A stretch of DNA of 64,000 nucleotides from Lachnospiraceae bacterium (lineage in GTDB: Bacteria; Bacillota; Clostridia; Lachnospirales; Lachnospiraceae): positions 248,001 through 312,000 of the forward strand of contig CABJAB010000005.1 in the NCBI GenBank assembly GCA_902363445.1. The letters are read 5' to 3'. Shown here piece by piece: positions 53,380-61,807 of this stretch (position 1 is its first letter; each line of letters starts with the position of its first letter). The position numbers were made by a program, and so were the translations under genes. The notes beneath the pieces were generated by a model that saw only the letters and a list, made by a program, of their open reading frames with translations, was not told the origin of the DNA and made no database searches.

Positions 53380-53554
53380 TTTATACCTCCTTAATAGAGT
53401 TCTTTTCATCATAACAGAAACGGAAGGACAAGTAAACTCATGAAGGAGAAGTAAACTGGACTTGATTAAATGGCTCTGTTATACTGTATATAGGATAAAT
53501 GTTTTAGCAGGGCCGGCAAGGCTTTAAAGAAACAGGATAGTTAGGAGAACAGAT

Positions 53555-54613
53555 ATGTGGGAGAAGGAAAAGATGCTGGCTGTGGTCTATGGAGGCAATA
53601 AAGATGTGACGCTGCAGACAAGAGAGCGTCCGGTTATCCAGAATGAAGGAGACGCCATTGTAGAAGTGACGCTTACTACCATATGCTCCAGCGATATCCA
53701 TATTAAGCACGGAGCGGTCCCGCGGGCGGTGCCCGGGGTCATACTAGGACACGAATTCATAGGAACCGTGGCTGAAACCGGAAAAATGGTGAAAAAGATA
53801 AAGACAGGAGATCGGGTGGCTGTAAATGTGGAGACATTCTGTGGAGAATGCTTTTACTGCAAAAGAGGATTTGTGAATAATTGCGCCAATGAGAACGGCG
53901 GATGGGCACTGGGATGCCGGATAGACGGAGGGCAGGCAGAATATGTCAGGATACCTTTTGCTGACAACGCTCTGACTGTCATTCCCGAGAACGTGACGGA
54001 CGAACAGGCCTTGTTTACAGGAGATATCCTGTCCACGGGCTACTGGGCGGCGAAGCTGGGAGAGCTTAAGCCAGCGGATACGGCGGTGGTCATCGGAGCC
54101 GGCCCCACTGGGCTGTGTACGATGATGTGTGCCAGACTGTACAGTCCGTCAAAGATCATTGCGCTGGACACAGATAGGAAAAGGCTGGAGACTGCAAAAG
54201 AGCAGGGGCTGGCGGATATAATTCTGTCCCCCGGGAAAGAGGATGCGATAAAGAGAATCCTGGAAGAGACTCATGGAAGAGGCGCTGACGCCGTATTTGA
54301 GGCGGCAGGAGGCAGCGATACATTTGAACTGGCCTGGAAAACGGCGAGGCCGAACGCGGTCGTGGTCGTAGTGGCGATGTATGAAGAGGACCAGATTCTT
54401 CCCCTTCCCCAAATGTATGGAAAGAATCTTACCTTTAAGACCGGAGGAGTGGATGGAAGCGACTGCCAGGAGATCATGGATCTGATAGCCTGCGGTAAGC
54501 TGGATCCTAGTTTCCTGATCACCCACAGATGCCGCCTGAAAGAAATCATGGGGGCGTATGATATATTTGAAAATAAAAGAGAAGATGTCCTGAAATTTGC
54601 TGTAAGACCTTGA
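53555..54613 (+). CDS. Zinc-dependent medium-chain alcohol dehydrogenase
   Basis: A 352-residue MDR oxidoreductase. Catalytic zinc ligands: Cys in TTICSSDIHIKHG and the His-Glu pair in ILGHEFIGTV. The structural zinc site is CGECFYCKRGFVNNC. The NAD(P)-binding loop is VVIGAGPTGLCTMMCARLYS, followed by an aspartate (ALDTDRKR) that favours NAD(H). Threonine/sorbitol-type dehydrogenases are closest by pattern; the substrate is undetermined. TAGGAGAAC precedes ATG. Likely promoter TTGATT-17-TGTATA near 53462. Confidence 0.88.
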   Translation: MWEKEKMLAVVYGGNKDVTLQTRERPVIQNEGDAIVEVTLTTICSSDIHIKHGAVPRAVPGVILGHEFIGTVAETGKMVKKIKTGDRVAVNVETFCGECFYCKRGFVNNCANENGGWALGCRIDGGQAEYVRIPFADNALTVIPENVTDEQALFTGDILSTGYWAAKLGELKPADTAVVIGAGPTGLCTMMCARLYSPSKIIALDTDRKRLETAKEQGLADIILSPGKEDAIKRILEETHGRGADAVFEAAGGSDTFELAWKTARPNAVVVVVAMYEEDQILPLPQMYGKNLTFKTGGVDGSDCQEIMDLIACGKLDPSFLITHRCRLKEIMGAYDIFENKREDVLKFAVRP

Positions 54614-54641
54614 GGCTTAAAGCTTCTCCCAGGGAATCTGG

Positions 54642-54670
54642 TTGACAGTTTTCCGGACCGGTAGTAGACT
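54642..54670 (+). promoter_or_regulatory. Promoter of the ArsR gene
   Basis: TTGACA (54642-54647), a 17-base spacer and TAGACT (54665-54670). Confidence 0.65.
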
Positions 54671-54697
54671 TATATTGTTGATATTTTGTCAGAATTC

Positions 54698-54710
54698 CAT
54701 ATTTGATATG
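54698..54710 (+). promoter_or_regulatory. Possible ArsR operator
   Basis: CATAT-TTG-ATATG, a small palindrome between the promoter and the start codon, where an ArsR/SmtB repressor would block its own gene. Tentative. Confidence 0.35.
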
Positions 54711-54729
54711 ATAAACGGAGGTAACATGG

Positions 54730-55098
54730 ATGAAACAAAAGGAAGAATATGAGATGCCGGTCTGTGACTATATCCATGCAAATCCCGAACTGATCGCTTC
54801 TTTAAAAAAGCAGACGCCGGATGAAGAAATTCTCGTCCGCCTGGCAGAGTTATTTAAGATTTTCGGTGACCCCACCAGGGTCAAGATCTTATATGTTCTT
54901 CTGGAGCATGAGATGTGCGTATGTGATATTGCCCAGCTCCTGGGCATGAGCCAAAGCTCCATTTCTCATCAGCTCCGGATATTAAAGCAGAGCTCCCTGG
55001 TGAAATTCCGGCGCGATGGAAAGACTGTATTTTATTCGCTGGCGGATGAACATGTGATGACTATATTAAATCAGGGCTTCGATCATGTGACAGAATAG
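54730..55098 (+). CDS. ArsR/SmtB (CadC-like) metal-sensing repressor
   Basis: A 122-residue winged-helix repressor. DPTRVKILYVLLEHEMCVCDIAQ gives the metal-binding ELCVCD-type box at the third helix, and MSQSSISHQLRILKQSSLVK is the DNA-reading helix. An N-terminal Cys and His (MPVCDYIHANPE) match the extra ligands of CadC-type sensors of Cd/Pb/Zn. No metal exporter is directly adjacent; the nearest, copA, is 4 kb away behind a different operator, so its target is unknown. Confidence 0.9.
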   Translation: MKQKEEYEMPVCDYIHANPELIASLKKQTPDEEILVRLAELFKIFGDPTRVKILYVLLEHEMCVCDIAQLLGMSQSSISHQLRILKQSSLVKFRRDGKTVFYSLADEHVMTILNQGFDHVTE

Positions 55099-55123
55099 GG
55101 ATTTCCCTTTCTGTCACTTTTTT
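55087..55123 (+). terminator. Terminator overlapping the end of the ArsR gene
   Basis: GTGACAGAA / TTCTGTCAC, a perfect 9-bp stem, then TTTTTT. Its left arm contains the last codons of the gene. Confidence 0.85.
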
Positions 55124-55172
55124 ATGTTCACCCGCAATAGGCGGAGGTTGTCGGGGGAGTGCCCCGGTGTTG

Positions 55173-55880
55173 TCATACTCTTTTCAAAAATCTTTTCGTA
55201 AATAGAGCTGTCCAGATAGAACAGGTTGATACTCCAAGCAGGAACGTAAAGAAATCTGCTCCGTCTGCCAGGAGCTTCCCTATCCAGAAGGACGGAAGAA
55301 AAGCCATGAAATAGTGATACGGGGCAGGTACAAACCATACTAAGATGAGTCCTATAAAACTGAGTCCCATCATTTTTGAAAGTGCAAGCCCTTCTACACG
55401 GTTTCCGGCGATGGATGCGACCATCATTGCTAAAGAGATTCCGGTAAAACTGCTGATGATGGAGGATAAAAAAATAATCTGCAGCGATAAGGATGAGAGG
55501 TTTAACAGGAAAGAAACAGTTATCGTGGCAGCAAAAGCCCATATCATGGGGATTCCGATGCGCGCGGATAAATAGGAATACCCCTCCGCAGGAGTGATCT
55601 GGTAAAAGGCGCTTAAGCCCTCATCCCATTCTTCTAAAAGCAAAAATGCCGATATCATTGCTGTGAACATAGGAGTCAGACAGATCATCATGCCGTCCGC
55701 CAGGCCATACCAGGCGGTAATGGGGAACTGGTATTTGGCTGTCAGGATATGGTTGAGAAAGGGAACGGCGAACTTAAAAAACACCCCGGCCAGAAACGGC
55801 GCCGGAATAAGGATGATTAGCATGCCGTCCTTTGAAATTTGTTTTAGGCCTATTTTAAAAAGTATCATCGTCTGCTTCAA
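55173..55880 (-). CDS. ABC-2 type permease, second subunit
   Basis: A ~235-residue membrane protein with six hydrophobic segments, last gene of the TetR-ABC unit. TTG 55880 is chosen: GGAGGG lies 8 bases upstream and it overlaps the previous stop as TTGA, a typical coupled start; ATG 55868 is the alternative. It resembles ABC-2 permeases of bacitracin/lantibiotic or drug exporters in arrangement rather than by motif. It should pair with the permease encoded just upstream. Confidence 0.78.
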   Translation of the reverse strand: MKQTMILFKIGLKQISKDGMLIILIPAPFLAGVFFKFAVPFLNHILTAKYQFPITAWYGLADGMMICLTPMFTAMISAFLLLEEWDEGLSAFYQITPAEGYSYLSARIGIPMIWAFAATITVSFLLNLSSLSLQIIFLSSIISSFTGISLAMMVASIAGNRVEGLALSKMMGLSFIGLILVWFVPAPYHYFMAFLPSFWIGKLLADGADFFTFLLGVSTCSIWTALFTKRFLKRV

Positions 55881-56578
55881 GTGTTTTTCCCTCCTTCTGA
55901 CCGCAGGGCGGTTCCAATGCGCTTGTTTGTGAAAAACAATGCGGCGGCGAGCCAGAGGATCAGACTGATCCACATCCGGCAGTTAAAAGCTTTCCCCATA
56001 TCAATGGAAGCGGCCAGCAAACGCCACAGCGCTGTCCCAGGAAACAGCTCCAAGAGGGGATGAGTTATTCCAAACGCTGTCAGTACAGGCGGTATTGACA
56101 AAAGAACTACGGGAAGTGTGACAATTATCATATAATGATTTACCGAGCGGGCATAGGACGCGGCTGTCAGTCCTATGAGATTAAAGACGACGGCTCCGGT
56201 GAATACACTGAAAGACAAGAAAAAGAAATGGACAGGGCCTTTCATGGCAGTCAGCATGATGAGGTCGGCCGATATCGTTGATAATATCGCCAGGGATATG
56301 GACTTTGATAATACATATTCAACGGTACGGAGGGGAGAAATACTCCAAAAGCTGTGCAGGCCTTCTCCTTTTTCAAGAAGCCATATCCCGCCGATAAAGA
56401 AAAGGCCAAGCATTGCGGGATCAGTCAAAATGACGAGGGAGGCTGTTATCTTTTTATATTCTGGGGGGATTACCAGCAGCACGGCGATATAGACCAGACT
56501 GAAAAAAGCATACAGAAAATAAAAACCATATTTCATCTGGAAATGGATATCGTTTTTCAAGGTATTTAGGAATCTCAT
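55877..56578 (-). CDS. ABC-2 type permease, first subunit
   Basis: A 233-residue protein with six hydrophobic segments (FYFLYAFFSLVYIAVLLVI near the start). The ATG overlaps the ATPase stop as ATGA, so the genes are translationally coupled. LLEKGEGLHSFWSISPLRTV between TM2 and TM3 is a typical cytoplasmic loop (the downstream permease has a similar EEWDEGLSAFYQITPAEGYS), showing that the two permeases are homologous. Confidence 0.8.
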   Translation of the reverse strand: MRFLNTLKNDIHFQMKYGFYFLYAFFSLVYIAVLLVIPPEYKKITASLVILTDPAMLGLFFIGGIWLLEKGEGLHSFWSISPLRTVEYVLSKSISLAILSTISADLIMLTAMKGPVHFFFLSFSVFTGAVVFNLIGLTAASYARSVNHYMIIVTLPVVLLSIPPVLTAFGITHPLLELFPGTALWRLLAASIDMGKAFNCRMWISLILWLAAALFFTNKRIGTALRSEGGKNT

Positions 56579-57435
56579 TGCAGGCCCCTTCCTGTCAGTT
56601 CAATAAATATATCTTCAAGCGTCTGTTCTTTAGAATGGATACTTGTCAGAGTACCTTTTTGCAGCGCGGCCTGAAATTCCTCTGCATGGGCCAAACCGGA
56701 AAGAGCACATACGTTTTGTTTCTCTTTTTCATTGTCCAAAAACCGGTATTCTACTTTTGTGTCTGCTTTGCCTTTGCGTAAAGCATGCGGCGTATCGATC
56801 GCTTTGATCGTTCCGCCGGCGATAAACGCGACACGGTCGCAGAGCTCCTCTGCATCATGCATATTGTGAGTTGTTAAAATGATGGTCTTGCCCATCTTTT
56901 TTTGTTCCAGAATCATATCCTTTAATATTCTCGCGTTTGCAGGATCAAGACCGCTGGTCGGTTCGTCCAGAAAAAGAAGCTTGGGATCATGGAGCAGGGA
57001 GCGTACAAAACCAAGTCTCATTTTCATGCCTTTTGAATAGCTTGAAACCTTTTTGTAAACATCATGCTGAAGCCCTACCTTTTCCAAAAGCTCCAGAGGA
57101 TCACTTGTCCTGCAGGAATAGAGAGAAGCAAAATAAGTCAGGTTTTCCACGGCCGTAAATTTGCTGTAAAAGTTAGGAAATTCAAAATCTACGCCAATAT
57201 GTTCATAATAGTCGTGTGCCCTATGCTTCATCTCCGTACCAAAAACACGAACACTGCCGCGGTAATCCCGAAGGGTTCCCGTCAGTATTTTCTGCATGGT
57301 GCTTTTTCCGGCGCCGGACGGACCAAGAAAACCAAAGATTTCCCCTTGCTTTACATCAAAGGTGATTCCCCTGATGATATCGTTTTTAGAAGAGGGATAT
57401 TTTAGAAATACATTTTGCACATCAATCACTTTCAT
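56575..57435 (-). CDS. ABC exporter ATP-binding protein
   Basis: A 286-residue ATPase. Walker A GPSGAGKSTMQKIL, signature SSYSKGMKMRLGFVRSLLHD (a degenerate LSGGQ, as is common in this class), Walker B LLFLDEPTSGLDP and the H-loop TTHNMHDAEELC. The last ~70 residues are the C-terminal regulatory part common in drug and lantibiotic exporters. AAAGGAG precedes ATG, which overlaps the TetR gene by 14 bases. Confidence 0.92.
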   Translation of the reverse strand: MKVIDVQNVFLKYPSSKNDIIRGITFDVKQGEIFGFLGPSGAGKSTMQKILTGTLRDYRGSVRVFGTEMKHRAHDYYEHIGVDFEFPNFYSKFTAVENLTYFASLYSCRTSDPLELLEKVGLQHDVYKKVSSYSKGMKMRLGFVRSLLHDPKLLFLDEPTSGLDPANARILKDMILEQKKMGKTIILTTHNMHDAEELCDRVAFIAGGTIKAIDTPHALRKGKADTKVEYRFLDNEKEKQNVCALSGLAHAEEFQAALQKGTLTSIHSKEQTLEDIFIELTGRGLQ

Positions 57436-58018
57436 CGCTTATGATCTCCTTTAATACGCCGTCTAAAATGATTCTCATTACGGCCTGCTGATCGGCGGAG
57501 TCATCCTGCTGCAGATTGAGGAAGCTGACCGCAAGTGTCTGTAATGTTTTTGTCGCAGTCTCAATTCCGCATGTAAAATGAACGCCGTATTCCTGCAGCC
57601 TGATCAGCTCGTGGCTGTCATCCTTTGTATGCGCTTCGATCACTTCGCGGGGAAGCTTGCGGTACAGATGTTCAGCCGTCTCGCCGTCTGCCTGTTTGAG
57701 CATGGGATAACGTTTAAGCGCCTGAAACATCCAGAGAAAGCACTGTCTGCAGAGTTCTCTCGGCGGTAAAGAGCGGTTTTCATCCAGAAATTCATCCATT
57801 TCCCGCCACATTTTTGTCTGCAGATTTCCTGCGATATCCATATAAAGATGCTCTTTACTGGGATAAAAGGAATAGAAGGAACCTTTGGCGATGCCGGCGG
57901 CCCGTACGATTTCATCAATGGACACCTTTTTAATGCCGAATGAAGTAAACAGCCGTTCTCCTTCCTGCATTAATTTTTGTCTTATCATTTTTTTCTCTGT
58001 ATCGCTGAATCTTGGCAT
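57422..58018 (-). CDS. TetR family repressor of the ABC exporter
   Basis: A 198-residue regulator. The DNA-binding helices are at ~10-55: LFTSFGIKKVSIDEIVRAAG then IAKGSFYSFYPSKEHLYMDI. The ligand domain is divergent, as usual. ATG 58018 is 6 bases after GGAGG; a longer in-frame start at 58084 lies upstream of the promoter. First gene of a four-gene unit, so it very likely represses itself and the exporter until an inducing compound binds. Confidence 0.9.
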   Translation of the reverse strand: MPRFSDTEKKMIRQKLMQEGERLFTSFGIKKVSIDEIVRAAGIAKGSFYSFYPSKEHLYMDIAGNLQTKMWREMDEFLDENRSLPPRELCRQCFLWMFQALKRYPMLKQADGETAEHLYRKLPREVIEAHTKDDSHELIRLQEYGVHFTCGIETATKTLQTLAVSFLNLQQDDSADQQAVMRIILDGVLKEIISDESD

Positions 58019-58052
58019 GATCGGCCTCCAATCTATATGACTAAATAATTTT

Positions 58053-58095
58053 ATATGGTCACATATATCATATCGCTCTTGCATTGGATTGTCAA
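58053..58095 (-). promoter_or_regulatory. Promoter and operator of the TetR-ABC unit
   Basis: On the minus strand TTGACA (58095-58090), a 17-base spacer and TATGAT (58072-58067). ATATG-GTCA-CATAT (58053-58066) directly follows the -10, at the expected start of transcription, and is a plausible TetR operator. Confidence 0.65.
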
Positions 58096-58149
58096 TGAAA
58101 ACGGAATCATTTCTTTCGTTCCTATTTCAGCATAGCAAATATTTAGAGC

Positions 58150-58942
58150 TATACCCAAGGGCACCCCTTAATTCATGCCCTCCAGGCAGGCGCACTTCGT
58201 GCGGCAAGGTATGATACAAAACACTTTTTGAAATCATTCCTAATAGGCTCCGAATAAGTTCCAGTCAGACACCGGCAGAGGTTCCGGATCGTCACGATTT
58301 CGGTTCGCTGGCGATGCAGGGGCCGTTTTATCCCCGCTTCAGGAGTACCGCTCACATGTCGACGGGAAAATCTTTATGATTTCCCGTCTCCGGTTCGCTC
58401 AGAAACGGAATCGGTATTTTTCGTTTCTGCCTCCCTCCGTCTGGGGAACACCGGCCGCTGCCCTGCGGCGCTCACCTTTAGGCCGGCCCGGAATCTTTCT
58501 GCCGGAATCTTTTTTGCCTCACCATTTCGGATGGCTTCCATTCCCCTGATTTCATTAAAGGATTGGATATCCACACGGCCTGCGCGCCTTTTGGCAGCAG
58601 ACCGCGGCGGGCCGTCCTGATAGCTTTCAAAATAACTAGAAGCTTATTTCGGTGCGGGAGTAAAAGCAAGAGGAACAATCCGATTCCATTGTAAGGCGAG
58701 CGTTGCAAAACCGTTAGCAGGATCTTCCCGGCCGTAGGGAGGTAAAAACCGAATCTCATGCAGGTTTTTATTGGAATCTGACATGGAAAAATATCGATTT
58801 ATCCATGTCAGTTGGAAAAGACCGACCGGAGGCCGCAAAGATCGTGGTTACGGCTGCCAGCGAGCCGCCTGGATGAAATCGGATTTCCTCTTGACTTGTA
58901 AAGCAGACAAAAAAACATGTTTAAAAGGTATTCAAAGGTATA
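58150..58942 (-). repeat. Dispersed hairpin-rich repeat, copy D (~793 bp)
   Basis: Body inverted relative to copy A, but the end module (58150-58213, TATACCCAAGGGCACCCC...) stands in the opposite direction relative to the body from copies A and C. Hairpins: GACGGGAAAATC/GATTTCCCGTC near 58360, CAGAAACGGAA with TTTCGTTTCTG, arms GCGGCGCTCACCTT and AAGGCGAGCG, and CTGACATGGA/TCCATGTCAG (58778-58811). The left end (AAGGTATTCAAAGGTATA) lies only 25 bases from the -35 of copA. Unlike the other copies, no terminator adjoins it. Confidence 0.88.
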
Positions 58943-58967
58943 TTTCCGAATCTTTTTTCAAAATGTG

Positions 58968-58996
58968 TTGACAATAAGCGAAAGAGCGTTTATGAT
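58968..58996 (+). promoter_or_regulatory. copA promoter
   Basis: A consensus TTGACA (58968-58973), a 17-base spacer and TATGAT (58991-58996). Confidence 0.8.
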
Positions 58997-59000
58997 AGTG

Positions 59001-59021
59001 ATATACCCAATGGGGGTATAT
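59001..59021 (+). promoter_or_regulatory. CsoR-like copper operator
   Basis: TATACCC-AATGG-GGGTATA, a near-perfect palindrome with the C-run/G-run arms of CsoR sites, located over the start of transcription. It predicts repression by a CsoR-type protein that is released by Cu(I). No csoR gene is in the window. Confidence 0.7.
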
Positions 59022-59045
59022 GAACAACTGGAAAGGAAAAGCCAT

Positions 59046-61655
59046 ATGAAACAGAAATTTAATGTGACTGGAATGAGCTGTTCTTCCTGCTCTGCCAATG
59101 TGGAAAAGAGTGTCAGAAAGCTGCCTGGCGTGAAGACAGCCGCGGTGAACCTGCTGTCAAACAGTCTTGTAGTAGAATATGAGGAGACCGCGCTTGACGA
59201 TGATGCCATTATCTCGGCAGTAGTCCATGCGGGCTACGGCGCTTCCGTGGCGGGCAAGGAAAGCGGAAAGAAAAAGGGCGGAGACGTCAAAGAGAAGAAT
59301 CCCGTAGAGGAACAGCTTAAGAACATGAAATACCGCCTGATCGTTTCCATCTGTTTTATGATCCCGCTCATGTATGTTTCCATGGGGCATATGATCGGAC
59401 TGCCTCTCCCCGGCTTTTTATCCGGACATCAGAATGCCGTGGGATACGGTATGACGCAGTTCCTTTTGACGCTGCCGGTTATGTATGTGAACCGGAAATA
59501 TTATCAGGTGGGCTTCAAAGCGCTGTGGCACAGAGCTCCGAATATGGATTCCCTGATAGCCATCGGATCGGGCGCGGCGCTGGTCCATGGGATCGCAGCC
59601 ATTTATATGATGGGGTATGGGCTTGGCATACAGGATATGGAGCTGGTGGCCAGCTACCATATGGATCTGTATTTTGAATCCGTATCCATGATCCTGACGC
59701 TGATCACCGTAGGAAAATATCTGGAGACCAGGTCCAAGAGCAAGACCAGTGACGCCATATCGAAGCTTTATGATCTGGCGCCGAAGACGGCCACTGTAGT
59801 GCGCGACGGAAAAGAAGAGGAGATCCTGGTGGAGGAAGTGGTCGCCGGAGATATCCTCGCAGTCCGGCCCGGCCAGAGCATCCCGGTGGACGGGGTGATC
59901 GTAGAAGGCCAGGCATCCGTTGACCAGTCAGCCCTGACCGGAGAGAGTATTCCGGTGGAAAAGGGAGAGGGCGATACGGTAATCGCGGCCACCATAAACA
60001 AGAATGGATATTTCACCTTCCGGGCTACGAGAGTCGGGGATGATACCACCCTGGCGAAGATCATTCAGTTGGTGGAAGACGCCAACAGTTCCAAAGCCCC
60101 CATTGCTAAATTGGCCGACAAGATCGCAGGAGTGTTTGTACCTGTGGTCATCGCCATCGCTCTGCTGGCGACCATCATCTGGGTTCTTGTGGGCGCGACC
60201 TTTGGATTCGCATTGTCCATCGGTATTTCTGTACTGGTGATTTCGTGTCCCTGTGCCCTCGGGCTCGCTACACCGGTGGCTATCATGGTCGGGACCGGTA
60301 AGGGAGCTGAGAACGGAATCTTGATCAAATCGGCAGAATCCCTTGAAGTGGTCCATTCTGTAAAAACGGTTGTAATGGATAAGACCGGGACGATCACGGA
60401 AGGAAAGCCGAAGGTGACAGATATTCTGCCTTTGGAGCCAAAAGCTTCGGATGGAAAGAAAGAAAAGCTGAATGAGAACAGCCTGCTGCTGATGGCCGCT
60501 TCTTTGGAAAAACCTTCAGAGCATCCGCTGGCGGAAGCCATTGTAGAAGAGGCGGAAAACAGAGGACTTGAGTTTTTGCAGACGGAAGGGTTCCAGGCAG
60601 TTTCCGGCAGAGGGATAAAGGCGGCGCTTTCGGGAAAAGCGTGCCTGGCCGGGAATCAGAGCTTTATGGAAGAAAACGGAGTAGATGTGGCTGAGGCAGA
60701 ATCCACCGCCCATCGGCTGGCTGAGGAAGGAAAGACACCGCTGTTTTTTGCCAGGGACGGCGTCCTCTGCGGTATCGTAGGAGTAGCCGATGTGGTGAAG
60801 CCCACCAGTGAACAGGCCATCAAAGAGCTGGAACACATGGGGATCGAGGTGGTCATGCTGACCGGCGACAACGAGAGGACAGCCAATGCCATCAAAAACC
60901 AGCTGGGCATCAGCAAGGTCATTGCCGAGGTGATGCCACAGGATAAGGAAAAGGCGGTCCGGGATATACAGGAGTCGGGCAGACGTGTCGCCATGGTCGG
61001 AGACGGTATCAACGATGCGCCGGCGCTTGCAAGGGCCGATGTGGGCATTGCCATTGGGGCAGGTACGGACGTGGCCATGGAATCCGCGGATATCGTCCTC
61101 ATGAAGAGCGATCTTTTGGACGTGGTGACAGCGATCCAGCTGAGCAAATCCGTACTGCGAAATATAAAGGAGAATCTGTTCTGGGCCTTTTTCTACAATA
61201 GTATTGGTATTCCCCTGGCAGCCGGTGTTTTTTATAACCTGCTTCAGTGGAAGCTGAATCCTATGTTTGCCGCCGCCGCCATGAGCCTTAGCTCTGTCTG
61301 TGTTGTCAGCAACGCGCTGCGCCTCAAAGGTTTCCGGACGAAGTTTGCTTTTCATACGGAAGCGCCGGCGAAGGAGATTTCCTGTCCGGACGGTTCTTGT
61401 ATAAGAAAACCCATAGAAGAAGAAAAGAATAAAGGAGAAGATGAGACTATGAAGAAAATCATGAAGATTGAAGGAATGAGCTGTAACCACTGTAAGATGA
61501 GCGCAGAGAAAGCGCTGAACGCCATAGACGGCGTGACAGCTGTGGTGGATCTGGAAAAGAAGCAGGCAGAGATTACCCTTGAAAAAGAGGTGGCGGATGA
61601 AACCCTGAAGGCAGCCGTCGCGGAGGCCGGCTTCGAACCCGGCGAGATTCAATAA
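59046..61655 (+). CDS. copA: Copper-exporting P1B ATPase with a C-terminal CopZ-like domain
   Basis: An 869-residue membrane ATPase. HMA domain 1 (GMSCSSC, residues 9-15), eight transmembrane segments, TGES (ALTGESIPVEKG), the metal-binding CPC (401-403), phosphorylated Asp445 in DKTGTITEGKP, the HP motif SEHPLAEAI, MLTGDNERTA and MVGDGINDAPAL are all present. Unusually a second HMA domain (GMSCNHC) forms the C terminus from Met802, joined by a Glu/Lys-rich linker. AAAGGA precedes ATG 59046; longer in-frame starts would lie upstream of the promoter. Confidence 0.94.
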   Translation: MKQKFNVTGMSCSSCSANVEKSVRKLPGVKTAAVNLLSNSLVVEYEETALDDDAIISAVVHAGYGASVAGKESGKKKGGDVKEKNPVEEQLKNMKYRLIVSICFMIPLMYVSMGHMIGLPLPGFLSGHQNAVGYGMTQFLLTLPVMYVNRKYYQVGFKALWHRAPNMDSLIAIGSGAALVHGIAAIYMMGYGLGIQDMELVASYHMDLYFESVSMILTLITVGKYLETRSKSKTSDAISKLYDLAPKTATVVRDGKEEEILVEEVVAGDILAVRPGQSIPVDGVIVEGQASVDQSALTGESIPVEKGEGDTVIAATINKNGYFTFRATRVGDDTTLAKIIQLVEDANSSKAPIAKLADKIAGVFVPVVIAIALLATIIWVLVGATFGFALSIGISVLVISCPCALGLATPVAIMVGTGKGAENGILIKSAESLEVVHSVKTVVMDKTGTITEGKPKVTDILPLEPKASDGKKEKLNENSLLLMAASLEKPSEHPLAEAIVEEAENRGLEFLQTEGFQAVSGRGIKAALSGKACLAGNQSFMEENGVDVAEAESTAHRLAEEGKTPLFFARDGVLCGIVGVADVVKPTSEQAIKELEHMGIEVVMLTGDNERTANAIKNQLGISKVIAEVMPQDKEKAVRDIQESGRRVAMVGDGINDAPALARADVGIAIGAGTDVAMESADIVLMKSDLLDVVTAIQLSKSVLRNIKENLFWAFFYNSIGIPLAAGVFYNLLQWKLNPMFAAAAMSLSSVCVVSNALRLKGFRTKFAFHTEAPAKEISCPDGSCIRKPIEEEKNKGEDETMKKIMKIEGMSCNHCKMSAEKALNAIDGVTAVVDLEKKQAEITLEKEVADETLKAAVAEAGFEPGEIQ
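61449..61655 (+). CDS. Possible internally initiated CopZ-like copper chaperone
   Basis: Within copA and in the same frame, AAAGGAG (61431-61437) lies 11 bases before ATG 61449. Starting there would give a free 68-residue HMA protein (MKKIMKIEGMSCNHCKMSAE onwards) of exactly CopZ length. The sequence looks like a former copA-copZ junction in which the copA stop was lost while the copZ start signals stayed. Whether the separate product is made is inference. Confidence 0.5.
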   Translation: MKKIMKIEGMSCNHCKMSAEKALNAIDGVTAVVDLEKKQAEITLEKEVADETLKAAVAEAGFEPGEIQ

Positions 61656-61702
61656 AATTCTTGTTTGTGAGAAAATTTATAAAAATTTGATAATTTGAGA
61701 AA

Positions 61703-61731
61703 TTGACTTTCACTGGATTGGAGCATATAAT
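61703..61731 (+). promoter_or_regulatory. Promoter of the RND gene
   Basis: TTGACT (61703-61708), a 17-base spacer and TATAAT (61726-61731). Confidence 0.7.
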
Positions 61732-61743
61732 TTGTTTCAGGGA

Positions 61744-61773
61744 AGCCGACCGACTAGCCGGTCGGCTTTTTTA
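61744..61773 (+). terminator. Terminator hairpin right after the RND promoter
   Basis: AGCCGACCG / CGGTCGGCT, a perfect 9-bp stem, then six T. It begins about 5 bases after the predicted start of transcription from 61726. It may end copA transcripts, or act as an attenuator in the RND leader. Confidence 0.85.
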
Positions 61774-61807
61774 TTTCAGCAGAAACAAACATCAGGAGGA
61801 TTGGACG

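Noticed and set aside
59046..59250. CopA starting at an upstream in-frame ATG near 58917
   Set aside because: That start lies before the promoter and inside repeat copy D; ATG 59046 has a ribosome site and begins the HMA domain.
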